A stretch of DNA of 64,000 nucleotides from Euleptes europaea. Lineage: Eukaryota > Chordata > Lepidosauria > Squamata > Sphaerodactylidae. The notes below the pieces were generated by a model. The model saw only the letters and a program-made list of their open reading frames with translations. It had not been told where the DNA came from and did no database searches. The translations under genes and the position numbers were made by a program. The stretch lies in the NCBI RefSeq assembly GCF_029931775.1, contig NC_079321.1, positions 9,082,501-9,146,500 on the forward strand, given 5' to 3'. How positions within the stretch are numbered: position 1 is the first letter of the stretch; every line of letters starts with the position of its first letter. Below, piece after piece: positions 43,644 to 53,312 of the stretch.

Positions 43644-45278
43644 GTGAGTACGATCCTGGCTTCCTCAGGCTGATCTATCGTCGAATGTCTTAGATGCATT
43701 TTCAAAATCTGTTTTCCCCCTTGCTAGTAGGAAACTATGAAAACCAACAATGTTGTTAATACGAATGGCTTCTATCTTATGCAGCACACACAGAGTTATG
43801 TTGAATACATGACAACTTTACTGCCTACCCTCTCCTCCGTTGCAGACTTTGACCCTCAAATTGTTGCCCCCGTTGGGCCCACGGGAACACCATGGGGACT
43901 GAAGGGGGCTGTAGCGAGAGAGGGGGAATCGGCAAAAGATCACCCTCTCATTCTTCTGCAAGCGGAAGTAACCAGGGCAAAAGTAACTTTGGCTAGGGAG
44001 GGTGGGGTAGAAATGTAATGAAATGAAATAAACAAATAGCGTGAACAGAAAGGAAGGTTAGGATCTGAGCCAATGTGCTTATATTAATTAAGAATAATGT
44101 GGGAAGCCAGGAACAGTACACCCTTTCTTCCTTCTCAGGTTACCTCTGGATGGATGGATGGATGGATGGATGGATGGATGGATGGATGGATGGATGGATG
44201 GATGGGAGGACAGATGAGAGCCAGCATGGTGTAGTGGTTTGGAGCGGTGGAATCTGATATAGAGAACCGAGTTTGATTCCCCACTCCTCCACGAGTGGCA
44301 GAGGCTAATCTGGTGAACTGGATTAGTTTCCCCACTCCTACACACGAAGCCAGCTGGGTGACCTTGGGCAAGTCACACTCTGTCAGCCCCACCTATTTCA
44401 CAGGGTATCTGTTGAGGGGAGGGGAAGGGAAGGTGATTGTAAGTCGGTTTGATTCTTCCTTAAGTGGTAGAGAAAGTTGGCATACAAAAACCAACTCCTC
44501 TTCTTCTTCTTCATCTTCATCTTCTTCTTCTTCTTCCTTGACTCCACATGACCTCTCAGTTCTTCCCAGCATGAAAATAATGCATTGCGACATTATACGA
44601 GTAGCTTGTGTCACATAGTCTGGATGCAGGGGAAAGGGTACCACTCTCCACTCCTGAGCCCATTTGAACAGATACCTGGAATGTGCAGTTGTCACAGCTC
44701 AACAACTTCTTCTTCTTTTTCTTTTCCTCCTCCTCCTCCCCCTCCCCCTCCTCCTCCTTCTTCTTCACATGAACACATGAAATTGCCTTATACTGAATCA
44801 GACCCTTGGTCCATCAAAGTCAGTATTGTCTACTCAGACCGTCAGTGGATCTCCAGGGTCTCGGTTGATTGATAGATGATAGGCGGATAGATAGAAAATT
44901 TTCCACAGAAAAAATACAGCATGGGAAACTTTTGTTTTGGAAAATTTGTCTCCATGGAGAATTTTCTGCCCCACATCACTGGATGCCACGAGCCACACTG
45001 GGTTACTCTCCCAGTGAAAAATATCCACATCAGAAATTATTTACATGTGCTTCTAGTACTAAACTACATTTTTGGGTTACCAGTAAGGCAGACTAGCCTG
45101 ATCTCGTCAGATCTCAGAAGCTAAGCAGGGTCAGCCCTGGTTAGTATTTGGATGGGAGACCACCAAGGAAGTCCAGGGTTGCTGTGCAGAGGAAGGCACT
45201 GGCAAACCTCCTCTGTTAGTCTCTTGCCATGAAAACCCCAAAAGGGGTCGCCATAAGTCGGCTGCGACTTGAAGGCAC

Positions 45279-45315
<37 letters not shown>

Positions 45316-47334
45316 GGCAGACTACAGAAGGAAACCAACTAGCTTGGATCAACTAGCATTTCCACTAGGGTAGCCAGGTCCCTCTTCGCCACCGTTGGGA
45401 GGTTTCTGAGTTGGAGCCTGAGGAGGGCAGGGTTTGGGGAAAGGAGGGACTTCAATGCCATAGAGTCCAATGGCCAAAGTGGCCATTTTCTCCAGGTGAA
45501 CTGATCATTGTCACCTGGAGATCAGTTGTAATAGCAGGAGATCTCCAGCTACTACCTGGAGGTTGGCAACCCTAGTTTCCACAGATGGGGTCGTTTCTGC
45601 CCACAGAGCATGACTTTCTCTCCCTGCCCCTCTTGATGCAGCCCATAAGTCCCCGACCCCAGTTTAGCAATGGAACCAAACTGAATGTGGAGAACAGAAA
45701 GAAACGTCAATGCAAGACAATACAAAGGAGTTCATTCTAAGGATTTGCTTTGTTTGTTTTGCTTGCAGTTCAGTCCGATGCTTGCAATGCTGATCCTACT
45801 GTCCTTGCTGAAGAGTTTTGCGGTTGGGAAGGCTCTACTTCCTAATATGACCAGCAGCGATTGCTTGGTACCGACTGAACTGGGAGTCCCTCAAAGCGTG
45901 AATGTCAACATAAGCAGGATCGGCACAAGCCAGGCTGCTCGAGAAGTTCCCGATGCCAGCAAGCGATCGACCTCTCCGTGGGACTACAGGTATTCTTCCA
46001 AGTCTATCTTCAGCCCTCTACAGGCACCCGATTTTGATGCTCTCACCCAGGGGTCCCCAACACGGTGCAAACGGGAGCCATGGCGCCCACCAACAATTTT
46101 CCTGGTGCCCGCCAAGTGTTTTTAGAAAGTGGGCGAGGCCAGGGGGTGCTTCTACCCAGCGGGCGCTTCCCCACAGCCACTTAGCTGGCCAGCGGTGGGG
46201 GGGGGAATGAAAGAAAACAAGGGGGCATCTGCAGCACCCCAACATGCTGACATCACTCCCCACGTGTCCAGAAGTGACATCAGCACATCACTGGGGGGTA
46301 TCAGAGCGTCCCCAGCATCCCCTAGTGACCTGATGTCTCTTCCGGGCACACGGGGAGTGATGTCAGCATGTTGCCAGGGATGTCACGACATCGCTGGCGA
46401 AGGCCCTCGCCACTGGTAAGGGGCCCTGCCTGGCAACCCTATGTCACATTGTTATTTTGTTACAAGGGCTGGATATGGCATAAATGTCATTTGGTCGGGC
46501 CCCGACATTCCTTTCCAGCCGAGACTGGGACTGGAGGAGGTGGCTGCTTCGGCTGGCTTGCGGCCCGGTTAAGAGCTCTCAATGGGTCGGATCCAGCCCT
46601 CCGGGCCTTACATTTCACACCCCTGGTCTAAGGTATCCAGTTAACAAATATACAAAACACAACCACGTATACCACTGGGTTCTAGGGTTGCCAACTGCCC
46701 AGTTGTGGCGGGCAATTGCCCGCCAATCAACCAGGCTGTCTGCCGACCAGCTGATGGCTGGCGGAAGGAGCAGAATGGGGGGGACGATCCGCCGCACGCT
46801 CCCAGGAAGGCTCCAGCCTCCTGTTCCATGCTGCAAGCCCAATTGGCAACCCTATTGGCAACCCTGGCAACCCTACCTCCAGCCGATAGAGATCAGTTCC
46901 CCTGGAGAAAATGGACACTTTGGCCATTGGACTCTATGGCATTGAAGTCCCTCCCCTCCCCAAACCCCATGCTCCTCAGGGTCCCACCCAAAAAACCTCC
47001 CGCCGGTGGCAAAGAGGGACCTGGCAACCCTAGGCTCTACGATTAGGAAAAGTGTTCGCATTTTTTACATCTCACGACCTTTATCCTTTCCCCCCACAGC
47101 ATCAACGAAGATCCCAACAGGATCCCCCCCATGATCTCTGAGGCCAAATGCCGCCATTCTGGCTGCGTGGATGCCTTGGGACGGGAGAACCACAGTATGA
47201 GCTCCGTCCCCATTCTACAGGAGATCCTGGTCCTCCGGCGTCAGCACAGAGGCTGCAAGCAAACCTACTGGCTGGAGAAACAATGGATCACTGTTGGCTG
47301 CACATGCGCCAGGCCACGGTCCACCCCTCTGTAA
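43626..47334 (+). CDS. IL17A: Interleukin-17A/F-like cytokine, copy 1 (IL17A-like)
   Basis: Coding exons are 43626-43643, 45769-45989 and 47100-47334, giving 157 residues. IL-17A/F are secreted cystine-knot dimers that signal through IL-17RA/RC in epithelial defence and neutrophil recruitment. Residues 1-26 form a signal peptide (MNSSRL, then a leucine-rich core). Cysteines at about 38, 97, 102, 132, 147 and 149 match the six of human IL-17A. The [29 protein letters not shown] and VGCTC blocks are family signatures. Possible N-glycosylation sites are NMT, NIS and NHS; the mammalian site before STSPW is absent. The three-exon layout and phases (0, then 2) match the mammalian gene. The symbol rests on EAKCRH and QEILVLRR, which look more like IL17A than IL17F, and on its place next to PKHD1; one-to-one orthology is not proved. 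Confidence 0.92.
44148..44214 (+). repeat. (TGGA)n microsatellite in IL17A-like intron 1
   Basis: About 16 units, followed directly by SINE-C. Confidence 0.97.
44219..44533 (+). mobile_element. SINE-C in IL17A-like intron 1
   Basis: It is full length with a long TTC/ATC tail, which is followed at once by the PKHD1-derived fragment. Confidence 0.87.
44535..44697 (-). pseudogene. Duplicated fragment of PKHD1 exon 5 and intron 5
   Basis: About 163 bp matches 6046-6213 at roughly 90% by eye. It contains the last 22 nt of PKHD1 exon 5 (44676-44697), the donor site and about 145 bp of intron 5. Both copies start directly after a (TTC)n run. Here that run is the tail of a plus-strand tRNA-derived SINE, so SINE 3' transduction or recombination at the TTC run are possible origins. 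It lies in intron 1 of the IL17A-like gene and is not functional. Confidence 0.75.
44767..44866 (-). mobile_element. SINE-B, 3' half
   Basis: It starts GAACACATGAAATTGCC and stops at CCAGGGTCTCGG; a (CTCCTC)n run lies just before. Confidence 0.78.
45090..45316 (+). mobile_element. 5S rRNA-derived SINE (SINE-D) with (CA)n tail
   Basis: CCTGATCTCGTCAGATCTCA, GGTTAGTATTTGGATGGGAG and CGACTTGAAGGCACTTTAC, followed by about 17 CA units. It is the best-preserved copy of the 5S part. Confidence 0.9.
45366..45574 (-). mobile_element. MITE-A copy in IL17A-like intron 1, with target duplication
   Basis: ATTTCCAC and GTTTCCAC flank it. It ends about 195 bp before exon 2. Confidence 0.9.
45769..45989 (+). 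CDS. IL17A: IL17A-like exon 2
   Basis: The 221-nt exon follows a TTTTGCTTGCAG acceptor and ends AG before GTATTC. It codes the rest of the signal peptide, the variable N-terminal arm with Cys38, and the RSTSPWDY block that precedes the knot. Confidence 0.92.
46043..46627. repeat. hAT-like fragments in IL17A-like intron 2
   Basis: CAGGGGTCCCCAACACGGTG at about 46048 and ACATTTCACACCCCTGG at about 46611-46627 look like ends of two hAT-type elements. Internal sequence (GCCCGCCAAGTGTTTTTAGA) is shared in part with about 50580-50592. Confidence 0.45.
46849..47031 (+). mobile_element. MITE-A fragment with stuttered ends, IL17A-like intron 2
   Basis: GGCAACCCT occurs three times in 30 bp (46849-46878), then the copy continues from CTCCAGCCGATAG to its normal end. 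It stops 69 bp before exon 3. Confidence 0.8.
47100..47334 (+). CDS. IL17A: IL17A-like exon 3 (cystine-knot core)
   Basis: The 235-nt exon begins after a CCCCCCACAG acceptor; its first C completes a Ser codon. It contains the five remaining knot cysteines, the NEDPNR and SVPI strands, and stops with TAA at 47332 after CARPRSTPL. The tail after the last cysteine is eight residues, close to the nine of human IL-17A. Confidence 0.93.
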
Positions 47335-47596
47335 GAAGGGACCAAGAGAACTGCATGGAGACAAAGGTGCTTTGAAACATCACGAGACGCATCACCGTTG
47401 TGTCTGCAGAGAGCGCTTGCCTGGGAACGGCTATCTCCATCGCAGCAGGATGCTTGGCTTCGTACCTCCAAACATTCCCTAGCACCTTCAAACGTTTTGT
47501 GACTGGACCCACGACCATGGCAGCCATTCTACTGTGGTGTCCACAATATTATTATTTCTGGTATTCTTAACTATTTGAATTATTGTTAATTTATTC

Positions 47597-47602
47597 ATTA
47601 AA
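47597..47602 (+). terminator. Poly(A) signal ATTAAA of IL17A-like gene
   Basis: ATTAAA occurs 263 bp after the stop codon in an AT-rich 3' UTR. One ATTTA pentamer lies just upstream, a possible instability element as in other cytokine mRNAs. A T-rich stretch follows. Confidence 0.6.
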
Positions 47603-47806
47603 AAAGTATTTTTTTTCTCACTTCCGAGTTCCTCTTGGTTTGTTTTTCCTCTCTTTGGATTTTTTAAAATAGCTACAGAGTTACTGAGAACCTCAAAATT
47701 CTACACGATTTCAGCCAAAAGGCCGAGAAGCAAAACACAAGATCGTATTAGTGAAATCAAGGGGTGTTTCTGCTGATAGGAGGGACTTCCTCACTTCCTT
47801 CATATC

Positions 47807-48217
47807 TAGGGTTGCCAGCCTCCAGGTAGCTGGAGATCTGCTATTACAACTAATCTTCAGTTGATAGGGATCAGTTCACCTGGAGAAAATAGCTGCTTTG
47901 GCCATTGGACTCTATGCCACTGTCGTCCCTCCCCTCCCCAAACCCACCCTCCTCAGGCTCCATTCCAAATACCTCCCGCCGGTAGCGAAGAGGGACCTGG
48001 TAACTCTATGCCAACCTCCAGGTGGCACCTGGAGATCTCCTGCTATTGCCGTTGATCCCCAGATGACCACGATTAGTTCCCCGGGAGAAAAGGGCTGCTT
48101 TGAAGGGTGGACTGTGTGGCATTATTACCTTGTGGAGGTCCCTCCCCAAACCCTGCCCTCCCCAGGCTCCACCCCAAAAATCTCCAGGGAATTTCCCAAC
48201 CTAGAGCTGGCAACCAC
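47807..48217 (+). mobile_element. Two MITE-A copies, common then diverged subtype
   Basis: The first is 47807-48008 (TAGGGTTGCCAGCCTCC to GTAACTCTA), the second 48010-48217 (CCAACCTCCAGGTGGCACC to GCTGGCAACCACA). Confidence 0.8.
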
Positions 48218-48299
48218 ACATTAAAGGCACTCTTGAACAACTCCAATTTGCGGGGGGGGGGGGGTCTGAACGCCAGGCTTGAGCCAAAACAGACAACCT

Positions 48300-48490
48300 C
48301 TGGTAGACTATTCTGAGAACAGGACAGTCTGAACCACTCAGGAAGAAGACACAGCGAGGAAACCCTACCAAGAGGAACCCGGGGTTTTATGGGATCAAAC
48401 TGGGAGAGGCCCTTTAGATGTTCAGCCCCCAGATCACAAAGGGCTTCAAGAGTTTAAACCAGCACCTTGAACTGACCCTAGAAACAACCA
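48300..48490 (-). mobile_element. L2-like LINE fragment
   Basis: TTCAGCCCCCAGATCACAAA and CACCTTGAACTGACCC are in the order seen in L2-type LINEs on the minus strand. Confidence 0.5.
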
Positions 48491-48522
48491 TCCAAACCAT
48501 TTTGATACAAAAATATAAGGCC

Positions 48523-49015
48523 ATTTATGCATGGCTGTTTCCTCGTGGTCACTATTTCGGGGCTTTGCTTTGATTATACTCGTCTTTTCCGACTGTCAGC
48601 GGTCGCCTCGCTCTCCCCACGCGTTTCCCCCGTGTTTTCTGCATGCTGGCTAAACATGAATCCAGAAAATGTGGGCAAAATGCATGAAAATGCGAGGGGA
48701 GAGCAAGCCAACCTCTGATGGTTCTCCACCTAGAGGCTGGCAACCCTAGCTCCCTCCCAGATCTCCAGGGATTTTATACATGGTTTATACATTCCATTTC
48801 CAGACGTCGGAGGTCGCCTCGCTCCCCCCTTGCATTTCCCTGAGTTTTCCGGGACCTGTTTTATCTCAAATTTGAAAACGCTGGCAAAACGCAGGGAAAC
48901 GCAAGGGGGGAGCGAGCAAGGTGACTTCTGATGGTCAGAAACGGCATGCGTAATCAACACAAAGACGAAGTCGCCAGAGGGGTGCCCGCGAGGGAAACAG
49001 CCATGCAGAATAGGC
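48523..49015. mobile_element. Two family G palindromic MITE pieces
   Basis: 48523-48725 begins GGCCATTTATGCATGGCTG; 48765-49015 ends GGGAAACAGCCATGCAGAAT. A short MITE-A end lies between (about 48730-48750). Confidence 0.65.
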
Positions 49016-49337
49016 ATCTATGATGTTTCAGCGCATCATTTCCGTACAGTGGGTTCCTTTCTCTTGGAGTTCTGTAGGTGGCAGCCTAGCTCCGCTACGA
49101 ATTCAGTCTAAAGAAATGTCAGGCATTCGTTTTCAATGTATACCAGTCATTTCAAGCAAGGTTCTTTTTTTACACAAGTAAACAGACAAAAAGGCATTGC
49201 TTATGTGTTCTCCTTTTGTATTGCTTTTTCTCTTGGAAAATCAAGAGTAGCTTTAGAAAGCATCACGATTAAAAATAATCATTTTTTCCCCAAAAGCTCA
49301 TTTGTAAAATATAAGTGTGTGTTTTTTTTTCCAAACG

Positions 49338-49575
49338 TCATTGTCCTGCAAAATATCAAAGGTAATGTGCTACCTTTGATACTTTGCAGGACAATGACTC
49401 AGCTCAAACCCAACCCCCTTCTGACTATATATTGCTCTTCCTTCACACTTGACACTGAGAGACACTGTCCTTCAGTGTTACTCCTCTGAAGATGCCTGCC
49501 ACAGCTGCTGGCGAAACGTCAGGAGGAAAGAAAATACCAAGACCACTGTCACACAGCCCAGATAACCTACAAGAA
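49338..49575 (+). mobile_element. Hammerhead-bearing element with a 27-bp hairpin
   Basis: A perfect-but-one 27-bp inverted repeat (49338-49364 and 49371-49397, six-base loop) precedes the hammerhead at 49481. It continues GACCACTGTCACACAGCCCA and GATAACCTACAAGAACC. Confidence 0.6.
49481..49525 (+). ncRNA. Hammerhead-ribozyme-like motif, all core parts present
   Basis: CTCCT (49481-49485) pairs fully with AGGAG (49521-49525) as stem I. CTGAAGA is at 49486, GAAA at 49513 and the GTC cleavage triplet at 49518-49520. Stem II is GCC..GGC with further partial pairing around CACAGC. Stem III is a single C-G, so two molecules may be needed to fold, as for minimal hammerheads of Penelope-like elements. 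Confidence 0.7.
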
Positions 49576-49664
49576 CCGGGGGAGGGTGAATGCGGAAGAT
49601 GTAATAAAAATCCTATCAATTTTCATATCACTCTCAGATAGCTAATTTTACAAAGGTATCACGT

Positions 49665-49877
49665 GAAGACATGAAGCTGCCTTCTACTGAATCAGATTCT
49701 TGGTCCATCAAAGCCAGTATTGTCTACTCAGACCAGCAGCGGCTCTCCAGGGTCTCAGGCGGAGGTCTTTCACATCACCTACCTGCCTAGTCCCTTTAAC
49801 TGGAGATGCCGGGGATCGAACCTTGGACCTTCTGCATGCAAAGCAGATGCTCTACCACTGAGCCACAGACCCTCCCC
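49665..49877 (-). mobile_element. SINE-B, full copy
   Basis: ATGAAGCTGCCTTCTACTGA to CCACTGAGCCACAGACCC. Confidence 0.9.
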
Positions 49878-50340
49878 TTTATCGTTTGATTCCACTCCCG
49901 CTTCACCTCCATTACGTGTCCCTGTCATCTCAGATCCCATACCCAAATATATCAAGCTGACGCAAGCGCAGCGAATGGAAAATGTTTACTGAGAAGGACA
50001 ACGACTGCCGAAGTAGTACCCGATAGCAAAGGTGGTGGTGGAAAATGTGTTCGGCACCCTCCAGCAACATCAGCACTACCTGCCATAATAATTTCCACTA
50101 AATGTACCACCTGCCAGAGACAAACCAACACCGCAATGAATCTACGATACTTGCTATTTCTTCACCTTAAACACTAAGCTCGAAAAAAGGAAAATAGGTC
50201 ACCCTGTGGTCATTGGATCCCTTTTCTGTGGTCACAGCATTCAGCTGTGTACCGACGGTACAAACCCAGGGTTTTTACACGGCGAGAGATTCCAGCAACA
50301 GCTCCCCCAAAATAGCTATCATGCAATCAAGGAAAGCTTA
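49878..50340. other. Intergenic sequence, no recognised element
   Basis: Nothing was recognised between the SINEs. Confidence 0.35.
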
Positions 50341-50547
50341 GAGGTGGTGGAAAGTCGCAGGTGACTTATGGCGACCCTGTAGGGTTTTTACGGCTAGGTA
50401 TATTCAGAGGTGGTTTGCCATTGCCTGCCTCTGCATAGCAACCCTGGACTTCCTTGTTAGCCTCCCATCCAGGTACTAGCCAGGGCCGACCCCGTTTAAC
50501 TTCCAAGGTCTGAAGAGATTGGGCTAGCCTGGGCCATCCAAGTCATA
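50341..50547 (-). mobile_element. 5S rRNA-derived SINE (SINE-D), full copy
   Basis: TCGCAGGTGACTTATGGCGA tail to CCTGGGCCATCCAAGTC head. Confidence 0.85.
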
Positions 50548-50644
50548 TCCAAGAAAAGTGTACCATGATGGTACTTTTTCTGGTGCCCGCCAAATCCTAT
50601 GAGGAAAGGTTGAAGGAGCTGGGCATGTATAGCCGGAGGAGGAG

Positions 50645-51014
50645 GAGGAGAAGAAGAAGAAGAAGAAGAAGAAGAAGAAGAAGAAGAAGAAGAAGAAGAA
50701 GAAGAAGAAGAAGAAGAAGAGTTGGTTTATATATGCTGACTTTCTCTACCACTTAAGGGAGAATCAAACGGGCTTACAATCACCTTCCCTTCCCCTCCCC
50801 ACAACAGACACCCTGTGAGGTACGTGGGGCTGAGAGAACTGTGACTAGCCCAAGGTCACCCAGCTGGCTTCATGTGTAGGAGTGGGGAAACAAATCCAGT
50901 TCACCAGATTAGCCTCTGCCGCTCATATGGAGGAGTGGGGAATCAAACCCGATTCTCCAGATCAGAGTCCGCAGCTCCAAACCACCGCTCGTAATCACTA
51001 CACCACGCTGGCTC
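50645..51014 (-). mobile_element. SINE-C with a long (AGA)n tail
   Basis: The tail (50645-50720) is about 75 bp of AGA, then the SINE runs to CACTACACCACGCTGGC. Confidence 0.9.
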
Positions 51015-51455
51015 TCCAGGAGAAGGCTGAGAGGTGGTATGATAACCATCTTCAAGTACTTGAATTCGCTGTCAAATGGAAGAGGGTGCCGAGTTGTTTT
51101 CTGTTGCCCCAGAAGGTCGGACCAGAACCAACAGGTTGAAATTAAATCAAAATAGTTTCCATCTAGACATTAGGAAGAATTTTCTAACAGTCAGAGCGGT
51201 TTCTCAGTGGAACAGCCTTCCTTGGGAGGTGGTGAGCTCTCCTTCCCTGGAGGTTTTTAAGAAGAGGCTACATGGCCATCTGTCAGCAATGCTGATTCTA
51301 TGACCTTAGGCAGATGAGAGGGAGGGCATCTTGGCCTTCTTCTGGACATGGAGTATGGGTCACTGGGGGTGTGTGGGGGGGGAGATAGTTTTGAATTTCC
51401 TGCAATTTCCTGCATTGTGCAGGGGGTTGCACTAGATGACCCTGGTGGTCCCTTG
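51015..51455 (+). mobile_element. CR1-type LINE 3' end
   Basis: GAELFSVAPEGRTRTNRLKL and [20 protein letters not shown] are the CR1 C-terminus. The 3' UTR runs to ACTAGATGACCCTGGTGGTC and ends in a MITE-A scrap. Confidence 0.87.
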
Positions 51456-52065
51456 CCAACCTCCAGGTAGTAAAGCTAAATAGAGAGTGGTTCTCTTATC
51501 AGATTCTTTCTCTCTGGTCTGTGGAAAAACTGACAAGTCTGGGAGAAAATATTACTTGTAATAATTATTACTTGTAATAATAGACAAGATTTGCTAGGTA
51601 ACTGCAGCTGTCGTACCAAATCTGACTCACCTCTCTTGCATCTGTTAGGGGCTACTTTTAATGGATTCTTCCCCCAGGGTACAGGTTTAGTGCTATAGAA
51701 CCATGCAGAACGTGTTTGATTTTTTTTTAATGTGTTTGTTTTTTGACCCGGGCAGGATATGCCAATGAAAATGTGAACCACGGACAACAACCTTACAACA
51801 CAACCTCCAACACTCATCACTTGTCTATCCCCTAACTTCACCCAGCTTCGTGTTACAAACATATCTGCATATTGAGTTGATCTGGTCTTTCCCTCTCATG
51901 ATACTATTTGGTCTTCTCAGCTTTCATAAAAATAAAACCATGACCCTTTTTCTCACTTGTGACATTCATATTCTTATTGAATTCCTGCCCTTTTTTAAAA
52001 AAAAAGTTGCACATACATTTCACGGAACAATGCCTTGGCATATTTATGAACTACTAAACCACTTA
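51456..52065. other. Intergenic sequence, no recognised element
   Basis: AT-rich, no repeat or exon recognised. Confidence 0.35.
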
Positions 52066-52385
52066 TGCCCTGACCTGTATGGGTCCAGGCTAGGGTTGCC
52101 AGGTCCCTCTTCGCCAGTGGCAGGAGTTTTTTTGGGCACAGCCTGAGGAGGGTGGGGTTTGGAGAGAGGAGGGACTTCAATGCCATAGATACAATTGCCA
52201 AAGTGGCCATCTTCTCCAGGTGAACTGACCTCTACTGGCTGGAGATCACTTGTAATAGCAGGAGATCTCCAGCTACTACCTGGAGGTTGGCAACCCTAGC
52301 CCAGGCCAGCCCAATCTTGCCACATCTTGGAAACTAAGCAGGATCAACCCTGATTAGTACTTGGATGGGAGACCACCAAGGAAGC
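52066..52385 (+). mobile_element. 5S-SINE head split by MITE-A
   Basis: SINE-D parts are 52066-52090 and 52299-52385; the SINE then breaks off into a MITE-A piece. Confidence 0.85.
52091..52298 (-). mobile_element. MITE-A copy nested in SINE-D
   Basis: GTCCAGGC and GCCCAGGC flank it; intact SINE-D has GCCCAGGC once here. Confidence 0.92.
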
Positions 52386-52597
52386 CAACTGGACTCTGTG
52401 GCATTTAAGTCCCCTCCCCAAACCCTGCCCTCCTCAGGCTCTGCCCCAAAAGCCTCCTGCCGGTGGCGAATATGTACCTGGCAACCCTACCAATGGCCAA
52501 AGCGGCCATTTTCTCCAGGTGAACTGAGCTCTGTCGGCTGGAGATCAGTTGTAATAGCAGGAGATTGCCAGGTAGTACCTGGAGGTTGGCAACCCTA
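52386..52597. repeat. Two opposed MITE-A halves
   Basis: A plus-orientation end (52386-52490) meets a minus-orientation end (52492-52597). Together they have GGCAACCCTA at the centre and at the right. Confidence 0.78.
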
Positions 52598-52689
52598 AAC
52601 ATTGGCCATTTATGCAGGGCTATTTCCGTCATGGTCGGCCCACCAATTGCTCCGGTGCTTCATTTTGATTATGCACACCTTTCTGACAT

Positions 52690-52855
52690 AATGAAGTATG
52701 AATGGATGTTATGGGTTTTTTGAATGGATTTAATGGTTTTAAAATGTGATTTTATTGGGTATGTTTTGATTTGTTAACCACCTTGGTGGCCCTTGTGAGA
52801 GCAGAAAGGTGGGGTATACATTTTGCAAAATAAACCAAATAAATTAATAATAAAT
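52690..52855 (+). mobile_element. LINE 3' tail, L2-like
   Basis: GTTAACCACCTTGGTGGCCC and a ACCAAATAAATTAATAATAA tail. It ends about 340 bp before the IL17F-like TATA box. Confidence 0.5.
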
Positions 52856-52951
52856 TGCAACAGGTAAGGCATGATGAAATGGACTGAGGATTGTCACCTA
52901 AGCGACAAAAAGCCGACTCAACGAGCTTTTAAAATAGATACCCTTATCTTG

Positions 52952-52958
52952 TAGGTCA
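52952..52958 (+). promoter_or_regulatory. Candidate ROR half-site upstream of IL17F-like gene
   Basis: TAGGTCA lies about 240 bp before the TATA box. ROR-gamma-t drives IL17 genes through A/T-rich plus RGGTCA sites. The A/T-rich 5' extension here is only partly matched, and a seven-base match can arise by chance. Confidence 0.25.
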
Positions 52959-53194
52959 TCTGTCTTGCATTTAAGCAAATTGGTTGGTCTAGATCCCCCA
53001 TGACTAGATCACTGGTACATTGCATGCATTTTTTCCCTGTCCCCTCACGCACCGAGATAATCGTTTGGGAGGAAGTGGTACAGGAAAAAAAAAAGAGTAA
53101 ATGTCAGCCACATCTGCCCTAGAACCACAAGTCAGAGTAGGAAAACGATCTCTGCATTGTAATGGAAAATATGGCTGAGATTTTGTAGGGACAG

Positions 53195-53202
53195 TATAAA
53201 AG
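53195..53202 (+). promoter_or_regulatory. TATA box of IL17F-like gene
   Basis: TATAAAAG lies 91 bp before the first ATG. A TGGAAAAT string about 30 bp upstream could bind NFAT, a known IL17 activator; that is inference from a short match. Confidence 0.75.
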
Positions 53203-53285
53203 GGGCAGTCGTGGGCTCGGGGATATGTTTTAAGGCGCTGAAATTCACACAGCACCAAGAAGGAGGCTATCTCAGCAGAAACGAG

Positions 53286-53312
53286 ATGATGCCAAAGAGA
53301 TCTCCCTCACTG
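53286..53312 (+). CDS. IL17F: IL17F-like exon 1 (coding part)
   Basis: Nine codons, MMPKRSPSL, precede a strong GTAAGT donor in phase 0. Two ATGs are adjacent (53286 and 53289); either could start. The pattern resembles human MTPGKTSL of IL17A. Confidence 0.88.

Noticed and set aside
50565-50756. Polyarginine ORF
   Set aside because: It is the AGA tail of a SINE read in frame.
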